From contig CABFPE010000758.1 in assembly GCA_900660155.1 (NCBI GenBank), positions 280,693-344,692 of the forward strand: DNA of 64,000 bases. Direction: 5' to 3'. Numbering within the stretch: position 1 is the stretch's first letter; each line of letters begins with the position of its first letter. Below are positions 10,692 to 23,539 of the stretch, one piece after another. The notes below the pieces were generated by a model that was given only the letters and a program-made list of their open reading frames with translations, had not been told where the DNA came from and made no database searches. Made by a program: the position numbers and the translations under genes. This stretch comes from Hofstenia miamia (lineage: Eukaryota > Xenacoelomorpha > Acoela > Hofsteniidae).

Positions 10692-12392
10692 ATGCCAAAT
10701 ATACATAGTAAAAAGCCAGTCACTCCCTCATCTCACTCTAGCCCTCAGTCAAAATATGAAACCCTCTCAAGAGAGGAACTCATAGAGAAAATTCAGTCAT
10801 TCAAAGCTGATATAGAGGCATTAAAACAAAAAATCAAAGATATACAGGTTGAAAATTACAAAAGATTTGATATAATCTAGAAAGAGAACTAAAATTTATG
10901 TCAGGAAATCACACTATTGCAAGCTGACAAAATTCAAATTGTTGATGATTACAAAAAACTTCAGGCGTCCAAAAAACCAATTCACTCTAATCTAAAAGAG
11001 GTACAATCCCAAAATCAATGCCTATGTGAAGAAAATGTATCACTTGAAAGATGAAATGAAATTCTGCAACAGAGAGTTGAAGCCTCCAATGATATTCTCC
11101 AGCAGAACAATAATCTCTTGCAACAAGTGAAAGAGACTAATCACCAGAACATTCAATTAACTAAAAAACTCATCACCAAAAAGGCGAAAAATACTGTACT
11201 TAAAACTCAAGTTTGAGAAGCAGAAATTCACCTTGACCCTATCCACAATGTTAACCCTAACTTTGCTATACTAAACACTCCAGCAAGTTCAAACAAACTT
11301 ACAACTAAAATAACCACTCTGGGACATCATGTTCAAAACCCACCCATTCCAATAATCAAAAATATTCCTCATTAATCATCTCTAATAATCATTTCAGAGT
11401 TAACTAATGTGACATGACCTAGGCCTAAATTCCCTCAGTCACCAATATTAAATCCTGTACTTGAAAACATCAATTATAAATTAGAAACTTTAAATGATAG
11501 GCTAAGAGATTTAGAAAACCATGTCACCAATAAAAAGTTAATTAAATCTAAGCTGCCACAAGTGGCTCCTGACAACAGCCCTAAACTGTGAATGCACCTA
11601 GGAAATTTTCTGGCAAAGCTGATGGTATTTCCCCAACATTTTGAGGAATGGCTCTCTTCACTTACAAACAGCACCTAACCATTCAAAAAGCAGGCCAAGA
11701 GCATGCTCTCACTCAATTTTCCACATTCCTAACCAGCAAAGCCTTCAACTATTACCTAACATTAGATAAAATCACTAAATCAGACTATTCCTTGTTGATT
11801 CAAAATTTCTATGATCACTGTCATGCACCCACTGCATGTAACCAATATAAAATCCATTTGAACATGACAACTTACTCACAAGACAACAATATCAAAGAAT
11901 ACATCCAGCAAGTTGAATGCCTATACTGACTTAGCTGATCATCAACCAAATATTCTTCACATGATTTGTTCCCTCACATTACATACAGCATGCCTCTTCA
12001 AATCAGGCGCAGATTTGAACAGAAATGTAGCCCTGATGATAAGATCTCTATGTTGATCAAAAAAGCCATTGAGGCTAAATTACAAATAGAAAATTACAAG
12101 AAAATATCTAACCAAATTTAATTGAATGAGTTGCCACCAACAAAATATTACATTCTGAAACCTGTAGTGATACACTAGCAATATCAATTAAAACCAAACC
12201 AACAACTACAGAAACACATCTAAAGGCCATCAACCTTAACAATTTCTCTGTAACTGCTGCGTTCAATGGGGACACATCCAAACTAACTGTAAAGCATCTA
12301 TCCATCTACTCACTGACAAAGAATGCTATTACACTGATGACAGTAATGTCTACAAATCTGATTCAGATGAGGATGAGGATTTAAACTACTAA
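10692..12392 (+). pseudogene. gag: Element 1 Gag region (fossil)
   Basis: An initial segment (about 10692-11200) is rich in K, E, Q and I with heptad-like spacing, a likely coiled coil that matches the N-terminal coiled coil of Gag in the 35-62 kb array. A capsid-like part (about 11600-11930) aligns with array Gag through motifs such as A-x-x-Y-x-x-x-L-D and I-x-E-Y-I-Q-Q-V-E. A CCHC zinc knuckle (C-x2-C-x4-H-x4-C) is readable at 12249-12290. The region is broken in several places and cannot make a full Gag. Confidence 0.75.
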
Positions 12393-12394
12393 GA

Positions 12395-13670
12395 GTGCCA
12401 ACTCACAGCCAAGCAGTTCTTGTAATGACTGACCTACAGAAAAACAGTATACCTGTTACCATTAACAGCATAGTAACTCAGGCCACCTTTGATACCAATG
12501 CTTCCATGTTGATTATAGCTGATACCTGTGCACACCAAATTGGCATTCATTGTAATACAATTACCTCTCACAACTATAGCCTAGTTAATGCTTCTGGTGA
12601 TTACCTTGGTACCAAGGGCAAAATAGACAATCTTGAATTCACTATTTCAAACACCAAATTCAACCCTGATATTCTTGTGGTTGACACAACTAACCATACC
12701 TTACCATATGAATTGATTCTAGGAAAAGAATTCCTTGAAAAGTACTAATGCATCATTAATTTCATGAACAAAGCCAAAACAATCAATCCGCACAATAAGG
12801 ACATAACCACTCACCTACAAACAATTGAATCTAAAACCTTCCTATTATGTCCTTCACAAATAGAGAAGATTGAACCATTTGGCTGGCACTTCATCACCCT
12901 CACCAGCAACCAGCTGATAACAACTGATATTGTCATAAACAACCAACAGGGCATGAATTTTAAGAAAATCATATTAGCATCCATACTTCAATGTTGAAAC
13001 AATACCTGTACTACAGCCTAACTTAATAAAACCAATAAATTGATTACCATCACACCAGAGAACATCAAGATTTATGCTTCTCCAGTAATAACCATTGTGC
13101 AGAAAGAACTGAAACCAATTTTATCCATTGAACCAGAGACAGATGAGACTGCCAATCTTTCTGCACCAACCATCACCACAGCTTCACACCCTCAACTAAG
13201 TGAATCTGAAGCACAGTCCCTCACTAAGTTATTAGAAAAACATAAAACCATTTTTAATTTCAATACCATTAGTGTAGGGAAAGCCATCAGAGAGAAGCAT
13301 GGCATAGAGACATTAAACAACACACCAATTCAACAACCAGTCCAACCTGTGCCAGAACACCTAAAACAGGAATACTCAAAAGTCATTTCAGACTTACTAA
13401 ACAATGGTATCATCCAACCATCCGAAAGCCCATATGCATCACCAACAGTGTTCATCAAATAGGGTGACAAATATAGATTATGTGTAGACTTTCATAAGCT
13501 CAATAACTTCACCAAAAAAGATGCTTACTCTCTTCCACAAATTGATCAAATACTGTACACATCATGTCAAAATTTATTCTCTACAACTCTTGATTTATGC
13601 AAAGCCTATTGCTAAGTTCCAATGCAAATTCCATGAAAGAGGCCACAATGGTGTCATTGAGATGGAATGA
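12395..13670 (+). pseudogene. pol: Element 1 protease and start of RT (fossil)
   Basis: The aspartic protease part includes L-P-Y-E-L-I-L-G-K-E-F-L, which matches the L-P-Y-D-L-I-L-G-N-D-F-L of array pol. The linker and RT start follow (S-V-G-K-A-I, then S-P-Y-A-S-P-T-V-F-I-K). The sequence then passes quickly to integrase, so most of RT and RNase H is absent. Clearly a dead pol. Confidence 0.8.
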
Positions 13671-13673
13671 ACC

Positions 13674-14352
13674 TTGAACACCCAGTTCATCTGCATAGGT
13701 GTAAGACCCATTATTACTGACATCATCAATAAATGTACCACTTGTATCTTAACCAACACTGCACATTTTCCACAACAAAAAGCTAACCTTCAAAAAATAA
13801 CATCAACTGGTCCTAACAATATAGTCCATGTAGATATCAAACATCTGTTGAAAGATGACAAAGGTTTTCAATACGTCCTTGTATTAGTTGACAATTTCAC
13901 CAAATATGCTCACATGGTCCCCATCATCAACCAAACAGCACATACCCTTGCCACAGCCATACTACACACATGGATCCTCTGATTCAGTCCTATGACCACA
14001 CTACTATCTGATAGGGGAACACAATTCAAAGTCTCTCTTACACAAGAACTATTACAACAGCTTGATAACTTACATGAGCCCATGGCTCCATATCATCAGC
14101 AAAGCAATGGCATAGTAGAATGTCTAAATAAAACTTTGATTAAACTAATTTGCATCACTACTTCCAGAGTTGGAGGAAAATATTGGAGATACCTACTTCC
14201 CCATATTGAATACTTTTACAATACTAGTGTCCACTCTACTACAGGTCTTACACCTTTCAAAGTGACATACAGTCACAAAGAAAATACAACACTAGCAATG
14301 ATGTACAAACAGTACAAACCACTACCACCCAAAAATGATTACATCAAAGACC
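13674..14352 (+). pseudogene. pol: Element 1 integrase region (fossil), left of solo LTR
   Basis: The end of the zinc-binding HHCC domain (C-T-T-C) is followed by the catalytic core: V-H-V-D-I-K, L-S-D-R-G-T-Q-F and N-G-I-V-E, i.e. the D, D and E motifs, and by the S-V-H-S-T-T-G-L-T-P-F block typical of Gypsy integrases. The reading is interrupted by the solo LTR at 14353, and integrase sequence resumes at 15556. Confidence 0.8.
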
Positions 14353-15552
14353 TGAATCACAGGGTGTGTCTAGCAGCTCAAGTACAAAGGTTCCAGAAGA
14401 TTACCATCACTGAGAGCAACCCACTCTCTAACAAAACAAATGAAGATTGGTAATTTGCCAATTTCATTGTAGAAAAAAGTAATTCCAAGACAGTTAAGGT
14501 AGTGACTAATTCACATGGCATCACACTGAAGCCAAGCCTTTAGAATCCATCCTTACAAATCCAAGGTGCTAATTGTGTGTCTCAAGTTGTAATTTCTAGC
14601 TCAATTCAAATAATTTATCTCCAGGTTTATCTACTCAGCTCATGTAATAAGATAGTAATAAACGTGTAGTTACTATGTATTCATGTCCACTAACAGCATA
14701 GTATATTCAAGGTGTGTTTTAATTTGTGCATGTTTAATCAATAGATGTTGTAGTTCTTTTATATCCTATGCCTATACATAGCCCTAAAGCAACCACAATA
14801 TGGGCTCACATCTGTCAAGGAGCGAGTTATTGCCCCAGGCACAGCAGAGTTCCTCCCACATTATTGCCGGATCTTACAGTTTCATTATTATAAAATTCGT
14901 ACCAGAGCTAAAATAGTTAGTAAGATAATTTTAATGGAAAAGGCAAATGGTATCCAGGGAGAATGAAATTTATTTGACATTTGCTTACAATTGTAATCCC
15001 TATTTATACAAAAGTAGGTAAATATTTACCATTGTTACAAAAGTTAGCTTTCCTTGCAAATTAACTAAGCAATAACATGTAATTCTAAAGCTCTGAGGGG
15101 ACAATCATTAATTTTGAAACTTAGGTTCAAAATAATCAAAAATTAACAAAATTAACAATTCATTAACAAAATAGCNNNNNNNNNNNNGTTTCATTATTAT
15201 AAAATTCGTACCAGAGCTAAAATAGTTAGTAAGATAATTTTAATGGAAAAAGCAAATGGTATCCAGGGAGAATGAAATTTATTTGACATTTGCTTACAAT
15301 TGTAATCCCTATTTATACAAAAGTAGGTAAATATTTACCATTGTTACAAAAGTTAGCTTTCCTTGCAAATTAACTAAGCAATAACATGTAATTCTAAAGC
15401 TCTGAGGGGACAATCATTAATTTTGAAACTTAGGTTCAAAATAATCAAAAATTAACAAAATTAACAATTCATTAACAAAATAGCACCAAATTAATTTGAG
15501 AGTGCCTGAAAAATTAAAGTAAAAATAAAAAGAGGCCCTGAGTGACTCTACA
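14353..15552 (-). mobile_element. Solo LTR of the array family, inserted in element 1 integrase
   Basis: Read on the minus strand it starts TGTAGAGTCACTCAGGGCC and aligns along its length with the LTRs of the 34.7-64 kb array and with the LTR at 29502. Its span is inflated by the gap-bounded duplication at 14879-15484; the true LTR is near 890 bp. It is flanked by a 25-bp direct repeat of integrase sequence (14328-14352 and 15556-15580), far longer than the 4-bp target duplication seen for element 2. Confidence 0.75.
14879..15484. repeat. 297-bp duplication around a 12-N gap (assembly joint)
   Basis: 14879-15175 and 15188-15484 are the same 297 bases with about one difference, separated only by the Ns at 15176-15187. 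As at 4853, this is most likely an unresolved overlap or a haplotype pair. Confidence 0.85.
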
Positions 15553-15555
15553 CTA

Positions 15556-16409
15556 CCCAAAAATGATTACATCAAAGACCTGATGCAAAAACCTCAGGAG
15601 GAATACACAAAACCATTTGCATATTCAATAAGAAAAGCTCAGTCTGCCAAATACACAATTATAACAAGGTTGTATACAGCCAACCACATCAGGTTGGTGA
15701 TAAAGTTTACTCTTTTGCACCAGTACAGACTATTGATAACAAACAAACATGTAAACTTGCAACATCCTGGACAGGTCCACACACAATTACAAAAGTGTTA
15801 GACTGTTATAACTACATGTTAGATAATGGTACAACTAGAAATTTTCAATCACTACACAGAACAATCAAAGATATATAACACACAACAATCAATAACAAAC
15901 ATGAATTTCAAATCATAAATAACAACAGCAGCCCTTTTACATTAATGCCTGAGCTAGATGACATTCATGAGGATTTGTTTGACAATCCTGTGACATTTCC
16001 TGATATACCCAATCTGCAAGTTCAAACATTGCCCAAATGCAAAGCATGTACAAAAAACACTATTAATCCCACAGACTGGAATCTCAATCATAATCTTCTT
16101 TTTAGCCCTCAAGCTAATGAAGTGAACTCAGTCCAAACACTCTGGCAGTGAGAGCAGTACTCCACATACCTCCAATCATCACTGCAGAATCAAACACTCA
16201 CACTGAACTAGGAGTCCACCCTCACATCTGTTGCACAGATTGGATGCAAGTGGAAACTACATGCCTAGTTCAGGAGGAATGGCCCAATTGCTACACATTC
16301 ATGTGTTGGTGCTTTGAATCCTTCATCCTCTCCATGGTACAGCTTGGAGAGTGAAGGAGTTTCAAGTGGTCATTCAACCTTGCCAAGCACCTACCCATGG
16401 TACAGCTTG
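15556..16409 (+). pseudogene. Element 1 pol C-terminus and start of ORF3 (fossil)
   Basis: After the solo LTR the integrase tail resumes. A segment ending in D-W-N-L-N (near 16080) matches the W-D-L-N-L end of array pol. A low-complexity S/T/P-rich stretch, with a repeated P-W-Y-S-L-like phrase at about 16335 and 16395, is the likely start of ORF3. It is cut by element 2 at 16410 and continues at 27904. Confidence 0.6.
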
Positions 16410-17555
16410 TGTAGCATCTGGTACCAAGCTTAAACTCACTTTGATTAAATCCTTTTGAATGTAACTCTGTGTTAAGTGTGAGTAGGGATGTACTTTCATC
16501 AACTGCTTTACTCTATTAATAATTGTAGTTAACTTTGATTAACTATGTGGTAATTGAACACTATTTCAGTGTGGATCAAATGTTGCAGTTCTCCTGTTTA
16601 TTGATCTTCCATGAGGCCTCAGGCTGACTCTGATCTGCGAATCTTCCAACACTTAGTTGTCTTCATTGCTGATGGATTGTCTCCAAACCTCAGCTTAATG
16701 AAGTAGCTTATGTGTTCCCTATCCTAACTCAGTGCAACCCTCAAGGCTGGATGTAACTGACTTAAGCTCAATTTGTAATGTTTAATTTGTACTTGCAACC
16801 TGGCAATGTCACTAGCTGCATAATAAACATTTATTTAGCCATTTCCAAAAAATACTAGCTTTAAGTAATTTGAATAATTAAATTGATAATTTCTTGCAGC
16901 TTCCTAACTTACATTTAATTAGTAATACATGCTCAGTCTCATTATTGGTCTATTTATAGGTCTCCTACATTGTCTAGCTAATATAAAATATAATAACCTA
17001 TGATTGGTTATCCAACTATTTCTCTGAAGTTTCCTTATTGCATATATGTTGTTGAAAGAATTCATGGTCAGCTAAATGGAAAAAAACCTAAATGCAGTTT
17101 CCTGGTTTGGATAAAGGACCCTTGAATCACTCCCAATATGTATGCTCACCACTACTAATGCATTTATCATTTAGCTTGACATAATAAGCAAACCAAATTA
17201 AATCTACATATAAGATTTTCAAAGAATTTACTTCAACAGTTCTCCAAATGATTTTTCTCTATTTATAGTTCCAGATCAAAAAGTACCTGTTGATTTGAAT
17301 TTTGAATTGTCTGCCAAGATGGCTAAAAATAATGGAAGTGATATTGCCCCCTTTGTCTTGCCAAATTGTTTTGACAAGTACTATTTGGTAATGTTCTCTC
17401 TTAGTTGCATTTTACAAAATTAATGATGCTAAACTTAAATTGATTTTAATTTACAATTAATACAAATTTAATCATAATTCAATGTTAATCTTCTCTGACT
17501 GACTAATTTCTTTCTTAGTTTCCTTTTTCAGCATTTATTCTTAGATTATGCTACA
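16410..17555 (-). repeat. Element 2 3' LTR (left copy)
   Basis: 1146 bp, beginning TGTAGCAT and ending ATGCTACA on the plus strand: inverted tips of the same TGTAG type as the array LTRs. It aligns base for base with 25377-25664 plus 27014-27899. Confidence 0.9.
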
Positions 17556-17567
17556 TGCCCCCTCAGC
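17556..17567 (-). promoter_or_regulatory. Element 2 polypurine tract
   Basis: On the minus strand GCTGAGGGGGCA sits immediately before the 3' LTR, the expected place for the plus-strand primer. It has the same G-run form as the tracts at 29492-29501 and 63375-63387. Confidence 0.7.
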
Positions 17568-19650
17568 TTGTGTTATTTTCAGCACAGCTCTTTCTCCATG
17601 CAATAATTCATCAGCTTTTCTTATTATTGTTGCTCCAGATCATTGCAAATTCTGGCTGCTTTCTCATTTTTAGTGTCACCTCTATTTCTGTGGTCACTTT
17701 ACTGTGATAGCACAGAAATTTTGCTTCTTTTATATTCTCTGATATTGGTGTAATTTCTCATAACTCATTCATTTTTCTTGAAAATATTTCATAATATTTC
17801 TGATACAAGTGGATCCCTTTTATTGCTATCATCAGTGTCATCTGTGCATCTGCTCTACTTGTGTGTGCTAGGTCTTCATGAATTGCTGTATTTGGGTAAA
17901 AGAATGTAAATACTTTCTGAAGACTCCTGGTATTTGCAATGCCCTTATAGAAGAAGCTTATGTTGTTCCTCACTTCCTCCTCTGTTATTTCATTTGGGTC
18001 ATTCTTGTTCAATCTTATCATAGTCACTATCTCAACATGCTTTGTGGCTTAATAGTATCTGTACTGTTTATCCCATAGTTTCAGCTAGGACACATTGTTC
18101 ACTCCTGAAAATAGCATTACTGCTTTCATTGTTCTCTTGTCTATTTTGTTTCTCAGTTCCTTTAACTGCTTGTTGATGGGTTTGCCTTGTGTATATAGTT
18201 GATAGGGAGTTATCACTCCCTCGACATATACATGTTCCTGGTTGTCATTCCTGAGCAAAATTTCTTTTGATCTCTTGTAGTCTTCTCTGCCAATTATTGC
18301 TTTGGCTCATTTTTTATGTTAACATATGTTTTATATTTGTGTAGGAATGTTTTTGCTATTTTCACTTCTTTAGGTATTCTCCATCACAGGAGTATCATTG
18401 GAATTGATATTGTTTCTGGTGGCATGCAGATAAGGATTTTTGTTTCAATTTGTCATTCTATTTCATTGTAGGTTGCTGATGTTGTTGGTGCTGGTGCCAA
18501 TCTGATTTCACTAAGGGCTGTCCTTGTGATGATTATGACTCATATCTGCTGGACTCTTGCCATCCTGAATGTTTGATCTAACTGTTTTTCTAAATTTTTG
18601 TTTTATTCTTTTTCTTTTAGGATGTGAATGATTGTTAAATTATCCTTGTCAATGTTAATTTCTTGTATGCCATAATTCCTTGCACTGTCTCAAATGTGAA
18701 ATTCTTGTTGAACATTATGTGCATTGTGCTGCACATATATGGTCTCTTGAATGTCTCATTCAATTCTCTTGGGTAGCTTATTATGACATTGACCATTGGT
18801 CTTTTCTTAGCATCTAGTATGATTGGTAGATTGCTGCCCTCTGTTTTTGATATCTTCCTGATGTGAGCTTTTGTTTCAGGTGACAGCTTTTCATAGGCAT
18901 TGCTTCTCATTTTTAAAGTTCCCATGTAGTAGAGGTGCAGGATTTCTCCATCTATTTTCAACATCCTTTGTTCTCTTTCTTTTGAGCAGACTGTTCTTTC
19001 TGATGTCATTTCTGAGGGGACGCGTAGCTGAGTAATCCTTAAGAGTCTACTGGTGCTCAGCTCATAGTCAAGTGAGTCAATGCTGATGGTCTCTAATGAG
19101 TCACCCTTGAATTGGCTTACAGTTGACTCTTTCAGCAATTGACCAGCTGTGGGTTCCATAGATATGTCAGCCTTGAGTTGCTTTCATATGCATACACTTC
19201 TTCCCCCACTTACTCCTTCCCCTGGAACTCTGTCTATCACACTGCCCTTGAATGAGCATTGTGGACTTTTGGAGGGAAAGTTTGGCTGCTTTGCCTCAGT
19301 TCTCAGCATGCCCTCAAATCAGATTTGCAGATATCTGGGAGTAACATTGGTTTGCTGGTTACCCTTGAATCAGCATTGCAGATCTCCAATGGGAGAGGCA
19401 TTTCAACTTTTGGTCTCCCTGCCCTTGAATCAGCATTGGGGACTACTTGGACACCTCTTCACTCTGCACTTTTGATTAGTCAGTACTTTGTTCTCATCCC
19501 TTTTGCCCTTGAATCAACGGCTGGTTTGAGAACACCTTCATATTCTCCTTTGTGGATTGGATGTTGCCATTTTCTCTGCCTTCTGGTTGCAGTGCACTCT
19601 CATGCTCCTTGGTTGTTGCATCTCTCTTGATTTGCCTAAATTCAGTGAGT
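17568..19650 (-). pseudogene. Element 2 ORF3 with DEDDh exonuclease-like tail (fossil)
   Basis: The C-terminal part (17758-18027) reads S-L-Q-K-V-F, F-F-Y-P-N-T, then A-H-T-S-R-A-D-A-Q-M-T-L-M: the helix and H-x4-D (His at 17863-17865, Asp at 17848-17850) of a DEDDh exonuclease, as in TREX proteins. An upstream A-V-M-L-F-S-G segment and Y-R-Y-Y, T-K-H-V-E-I match array ORF3 around its G-D motif. The N-terminal part (18635-19159) matches array ORF3 (R-P-M-V-N-V-I-I-S-Y-P, M-H-I-M-F-N-K-N-F). Upstream, about 19150-19640, the frame carries degenerate repeats of a Q-C-x-F-K-G peptide. The middle of ORF3 is poorly represented. Broken in several places. Confidence 0.7.
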
Positions 19651-19749
19651 AAGTTTAAATCCTACACTTTAGGGTCATATACATATTTATCTCTTGCTGC
19701 CATTCTTTGCAGTACTCTTGTTTGTAAGTTTTCATTACTGATATTTTTT

Positions 19750-22700
19750 TGAATTCTTTGTTGAAACCTTCTTCCAGTAAACTGTCTAACTCATTCATAT
19801 CATAAATAATCTTGTTTCCATTAATTCAGTTTATTTTAAATTCAGCATTTTCATTTAATCTAGTTTCCTCAACATCTGCTGTTGCTTGTTTTAGATTTTG
19901 AAAATGCAGTAATCTGCTGTTGTTTAGCATATGCTCATTGTTTGGCAGTACTTGCATTATTATGTTTGGACCTGGCCAAAGTGTTTTAAGTTTTCAGACC
20001 TGGTTTGTGTCTGTTAACTTTACAGGTGTAAATGCATATACTATGCTGCCTATCTTATGTGCATGACCATACATTTTTTTATTGTAATTCTGTTGTTGTC
20101 TCATGGCACATTGTTTTGTGTATCACAGTAATTTGGATTCTTAGTTGATTCACATATTCTTTTTCCATCTTCCCACTATAGTTGAAGTATTGCATTGAGA
20201 GTGGCATCACAGCCTCCATTCCAAGCATTGCCTTGAATGGTGTCATGCCTGTCATTGAATGTACAGACATGTTATAAAAATACTCTACCATATCAATTAC
20301 ATTTCACCACTTCCGTCCTCCTATCCTTGATGTTGTGACTCTTATCAGCTTGATTAATGTCCTGTTTAATCTTTCCACTGCGCCATTTTCCTGTGGGTGA
20401 TATGCCATTGTTCTCTTGCTTACTATTTCAAATAGTTGTGACATTTCCTGAAATAGAAATTGTGGCTCCTTGTCTGTAAATATTGTGTCCATTGATCTGA
20501 ACTTCAGGATCCTCTCCTTCATTACTATCTCTGCAGTTGTTTCCACCATTGTGTTCTTCATCAGGACCATCCTCATGTATTTGGTAAAGTTATCCACCAT
20601 TACTAGTAGGTGTTGGTATCCATCTTTGTCTCTCAACAGCATCTCCAAGTTTATATGTAAAATTTTGTTAGGCTGTGTTGCTATGATCTTTTCTAGTGGT
20701 GCTCTCTGGGTTGGGAAATGCTGCTTGTTATTTAGAAGGCATGTTGTGCATTTGTTAATTACCTCCTCTGTAACTTTTCTGACTGCTGTCATGATAAACC
20801 TTGCATTGAAAGTGCTTCCACTCCACATATAGGAGTCCATTTCTGTTTGTCTTCCATTTGTATCTCTCATAGTAGCTTGCTGTTAGTTTTGATAGTTTTA
20901 GTTGTGGTTCTTGCAGCTTTTTATGATTTCATTCAGCATAACATCATCTTTTTGCTTCTCTATGATCTCTTGCTCTGATATCTCTTCCTTGATCATGATT
21001 GGTAGGACTGCTTGCCCTTTTTTATCAACATTTATTTCAGGTAGTCCTTCATACTCCATATGTGCTAAGAATTGAAATTGTTTCTTTTCACTGTCTTCCT
21101 TGGCTGCATCTCTTTGGTACTCTGGGAGTGCTGTTCAGAAATCTGTATTAGTGTGTAGTATTCCTTTCTGGTGTTCAATGGTGAAAGTAAATTCATTTAG
21201 ATACTCAATACATCTTGACACTATTCCTGATTTGTCTCCTGAGAACTTCTGCAGCCATGCCAGGCTGCTGTTATCAGTGTGGACCCTGAATTCTCATCTG
21301 ATTAAAAAACACCTAAATCTCTTAATGTTTTAAATTAGGGCTAGTTTCATTGAATCATAGTTCTTTTTGCTAGGCTTCAGTTTGTGGATAAAGAATTGTA
21401 TCAGCCCTTCCTTGTCATTTTTCATTTGTCCTAGTGTTGCTCCAATTGTGATCTTGCTTGCGTCACAGTCCAAAATGAATGTTTCATTGTAATCCAGCAT
21501 GTTCAGCAATTGTAGATTTGCTATTTTTTCCTTTATATTGTCCAATTCCTCTTGTTCCTGCCATGTCCATGTAAAAGGTACTGACTTTCTCATTAGTCAT
21601 GTCATTTTGGCAGTTTTTCTGGAGATTTTAGATATGAATATTCCATAGTAGTTGAAGAAACCCATTATCTTCTGTATATCTTTCTTGTTTTTGGGTTTCT
21701 CTATCTTCCAGATCATATCTCTCATGTTATCCTTCATGCATATCCGCCCTTTTTATTACTTGTTCCAAGAATATGATCTTCTCCTTCAGTATATCTCATT
21801 TATTTCTGTTGATTAACAGGCCTGCTCTTTCTAAAATTAAAAGTGTCCTTTCCAGCTTTTCAAGGTGTTCTTCTATGGTATTACTCATCACAATGATATC
21901 ATCTATGTATGTGTTCACACCTTCTTCCATTTTATGTTTCTTGTTCTTTAGTACCTTCATTATATATCTCTGGAAAATTGCCAGTGCATTGCACAATCTG
22001 AATGCCATATAAATCCACTTGTACAGCCTGTACAGTGTGATGAATGCTGTTTTTCAATATCCTCTTCTTCCATCCACACCTGCCAGTACACTTTACATAG
22101 ATCTATTGATGTTAAGTATTTGTGCTTACTTGCTTTGTACAGCATGTCTTCTATTCTTGGAAGTGGGTAAGAGTATTTTTTCATCACTTTGTTTAGTTTC
22201 TGAAAATCTATACACAACCTGTAGTTCTTTCCCTGCTTTAAGAACACTGTTGGTGCTGCATATGGGGTTTCACTAGGTCGAATTATTTTGTTGTTGATCA
22301 GTTCATTTAGCATCCTGTTGTATTCATCTTTCATTTGCTCTGGTACTCATCTCACCAGCAGTTTTATTGGTTTGTTTGTTGTAACTATCTTGTGCATCTC
22401 ATCTATTGCTTGTCCCACACTTATCTCTCCATAGTTGAATATCCATTTATGTCTCTCTAGCACTTCTCTGATTTGTTGCAATTACTCCCCATTCAGATGT
22501 TTATATTCTTCTTCTAGTAACTGTGGTGTCGTACACTTGTCTTCTCCATCTGCTTTTGTCCCTATGCCCTCAAATTGGCTGTTGGGAGTACTTGCTACAT
22601 CAATGGTTTTCATCCACTCACCCTTGAATTGGCTGTGTGGAGTACCTACTGTTTTTGTTTGTAGGTACTTGAATTGACCATACAAACTACTCTGCAAATT

Positions 22701-23530
22701 GATATCTTCCATTGCCTCCCAAATTGTTTTGATGCTAGACTTGACATATTTTCTGAGTATTCTCACATTAGTTTTCTTCATGTTAACATTGTGGTTCATG
22801 GCATTCAGTATCAGTATCCTTCCCTTTCTATTTTTTATGGCGCACACACTTGATGGCATTGATACTCTTTTCAAGTTAATTCCTTTGTTGTTATAGATAA
22901 TTATGTCCACTGTAAACTTCTCTCCTGTTTGGATTGTATGCATCCTCCATTGATACAGATGCAGCTTTACATCTTCTTCTAGTTTGAATGTTATTATTGA
23001 CAGCTTGCCTTCTTGTTCTTTGATTTTGATTTCCTCCTCCTTTACCTTGATTGTTCTATTTGAGTAATTTATTATGCATCTGTTCTTGGTTAAAAAATCA
23101 TCACCCAGTATCACTTCATATGGTAACAAGTTGTTGTGATTATCTAGCACTACTAGCAATGTTTAAAGGTGGTGTTCACTATTCTAATTTGTACTGTGTT
23201 TAGATTTCCTTTCATGTCTATGTATTCTCCTGATGCATTGATTAGTCTTTTGTTCAATTGTTCAAGGTATTCTCATTTAAACCCCAGTTTCATTGCACAT
23301 TCATCAGTTATAATAGACATTGCAGCTCCTGTATCAATTGTTGCCTTTGTCATCACTCCATTTATCATTATTGTTATAGTGTTAATGTTGTCCAGATTTG
23401 TCATAATCATTATTGGTGCTCAGTTTTTTGGAGGTGGCACTCAAGCTAGTTTTCTGAATTCATCATCAGTTTGTGTGTCCTTGACCAATTCTGATTTGGT
23501 TTTGATCACATCTTCCTCTTCATAGTACAC
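19750..23530 (-). pseudogene. pol: Element 2 Pol: protease, RT, RNase H, integrase (fossil)
   Basis: From high to low coordinates: protease (L-P-Y-E-V-I-L-G-D-D-F-L near 23100), a linker with S-Q-F-K-G and S-Q-F-E-G repeats (about 22560-22680), RT (21796-22334, with F-L-K-Q-G-K-N-Y-R-L-C-I-D-F and the active-site Y-I-D-D), RNase H (F-I-L-D-C-D-A-S near 21470) and integrase (20079-20870: C-T-T-C, L-H-I-N-L-E, F-T-D-K-E-P-Q-F, A-Y-H-P-Q-E-N-G-A-V-E, the S-V-H-S-M-T-G block). It belongs to the same lineage as array pol but is clearly diverged and broken in many places. Confidence 0.85.
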
Positions 23531-23539
23531 CTCCTCTTC

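Noticed and set aside
20470-20832. Plus-strand ORFs antisense to element 2 pol (also 21773-22012, 22019-22276, 22435-22677, 23169-23525, 24504-25131)
   Set aside because: They are reverse-strand shadows of real pol, protease and Gag frames, rich in S, F, L and C with no domain.
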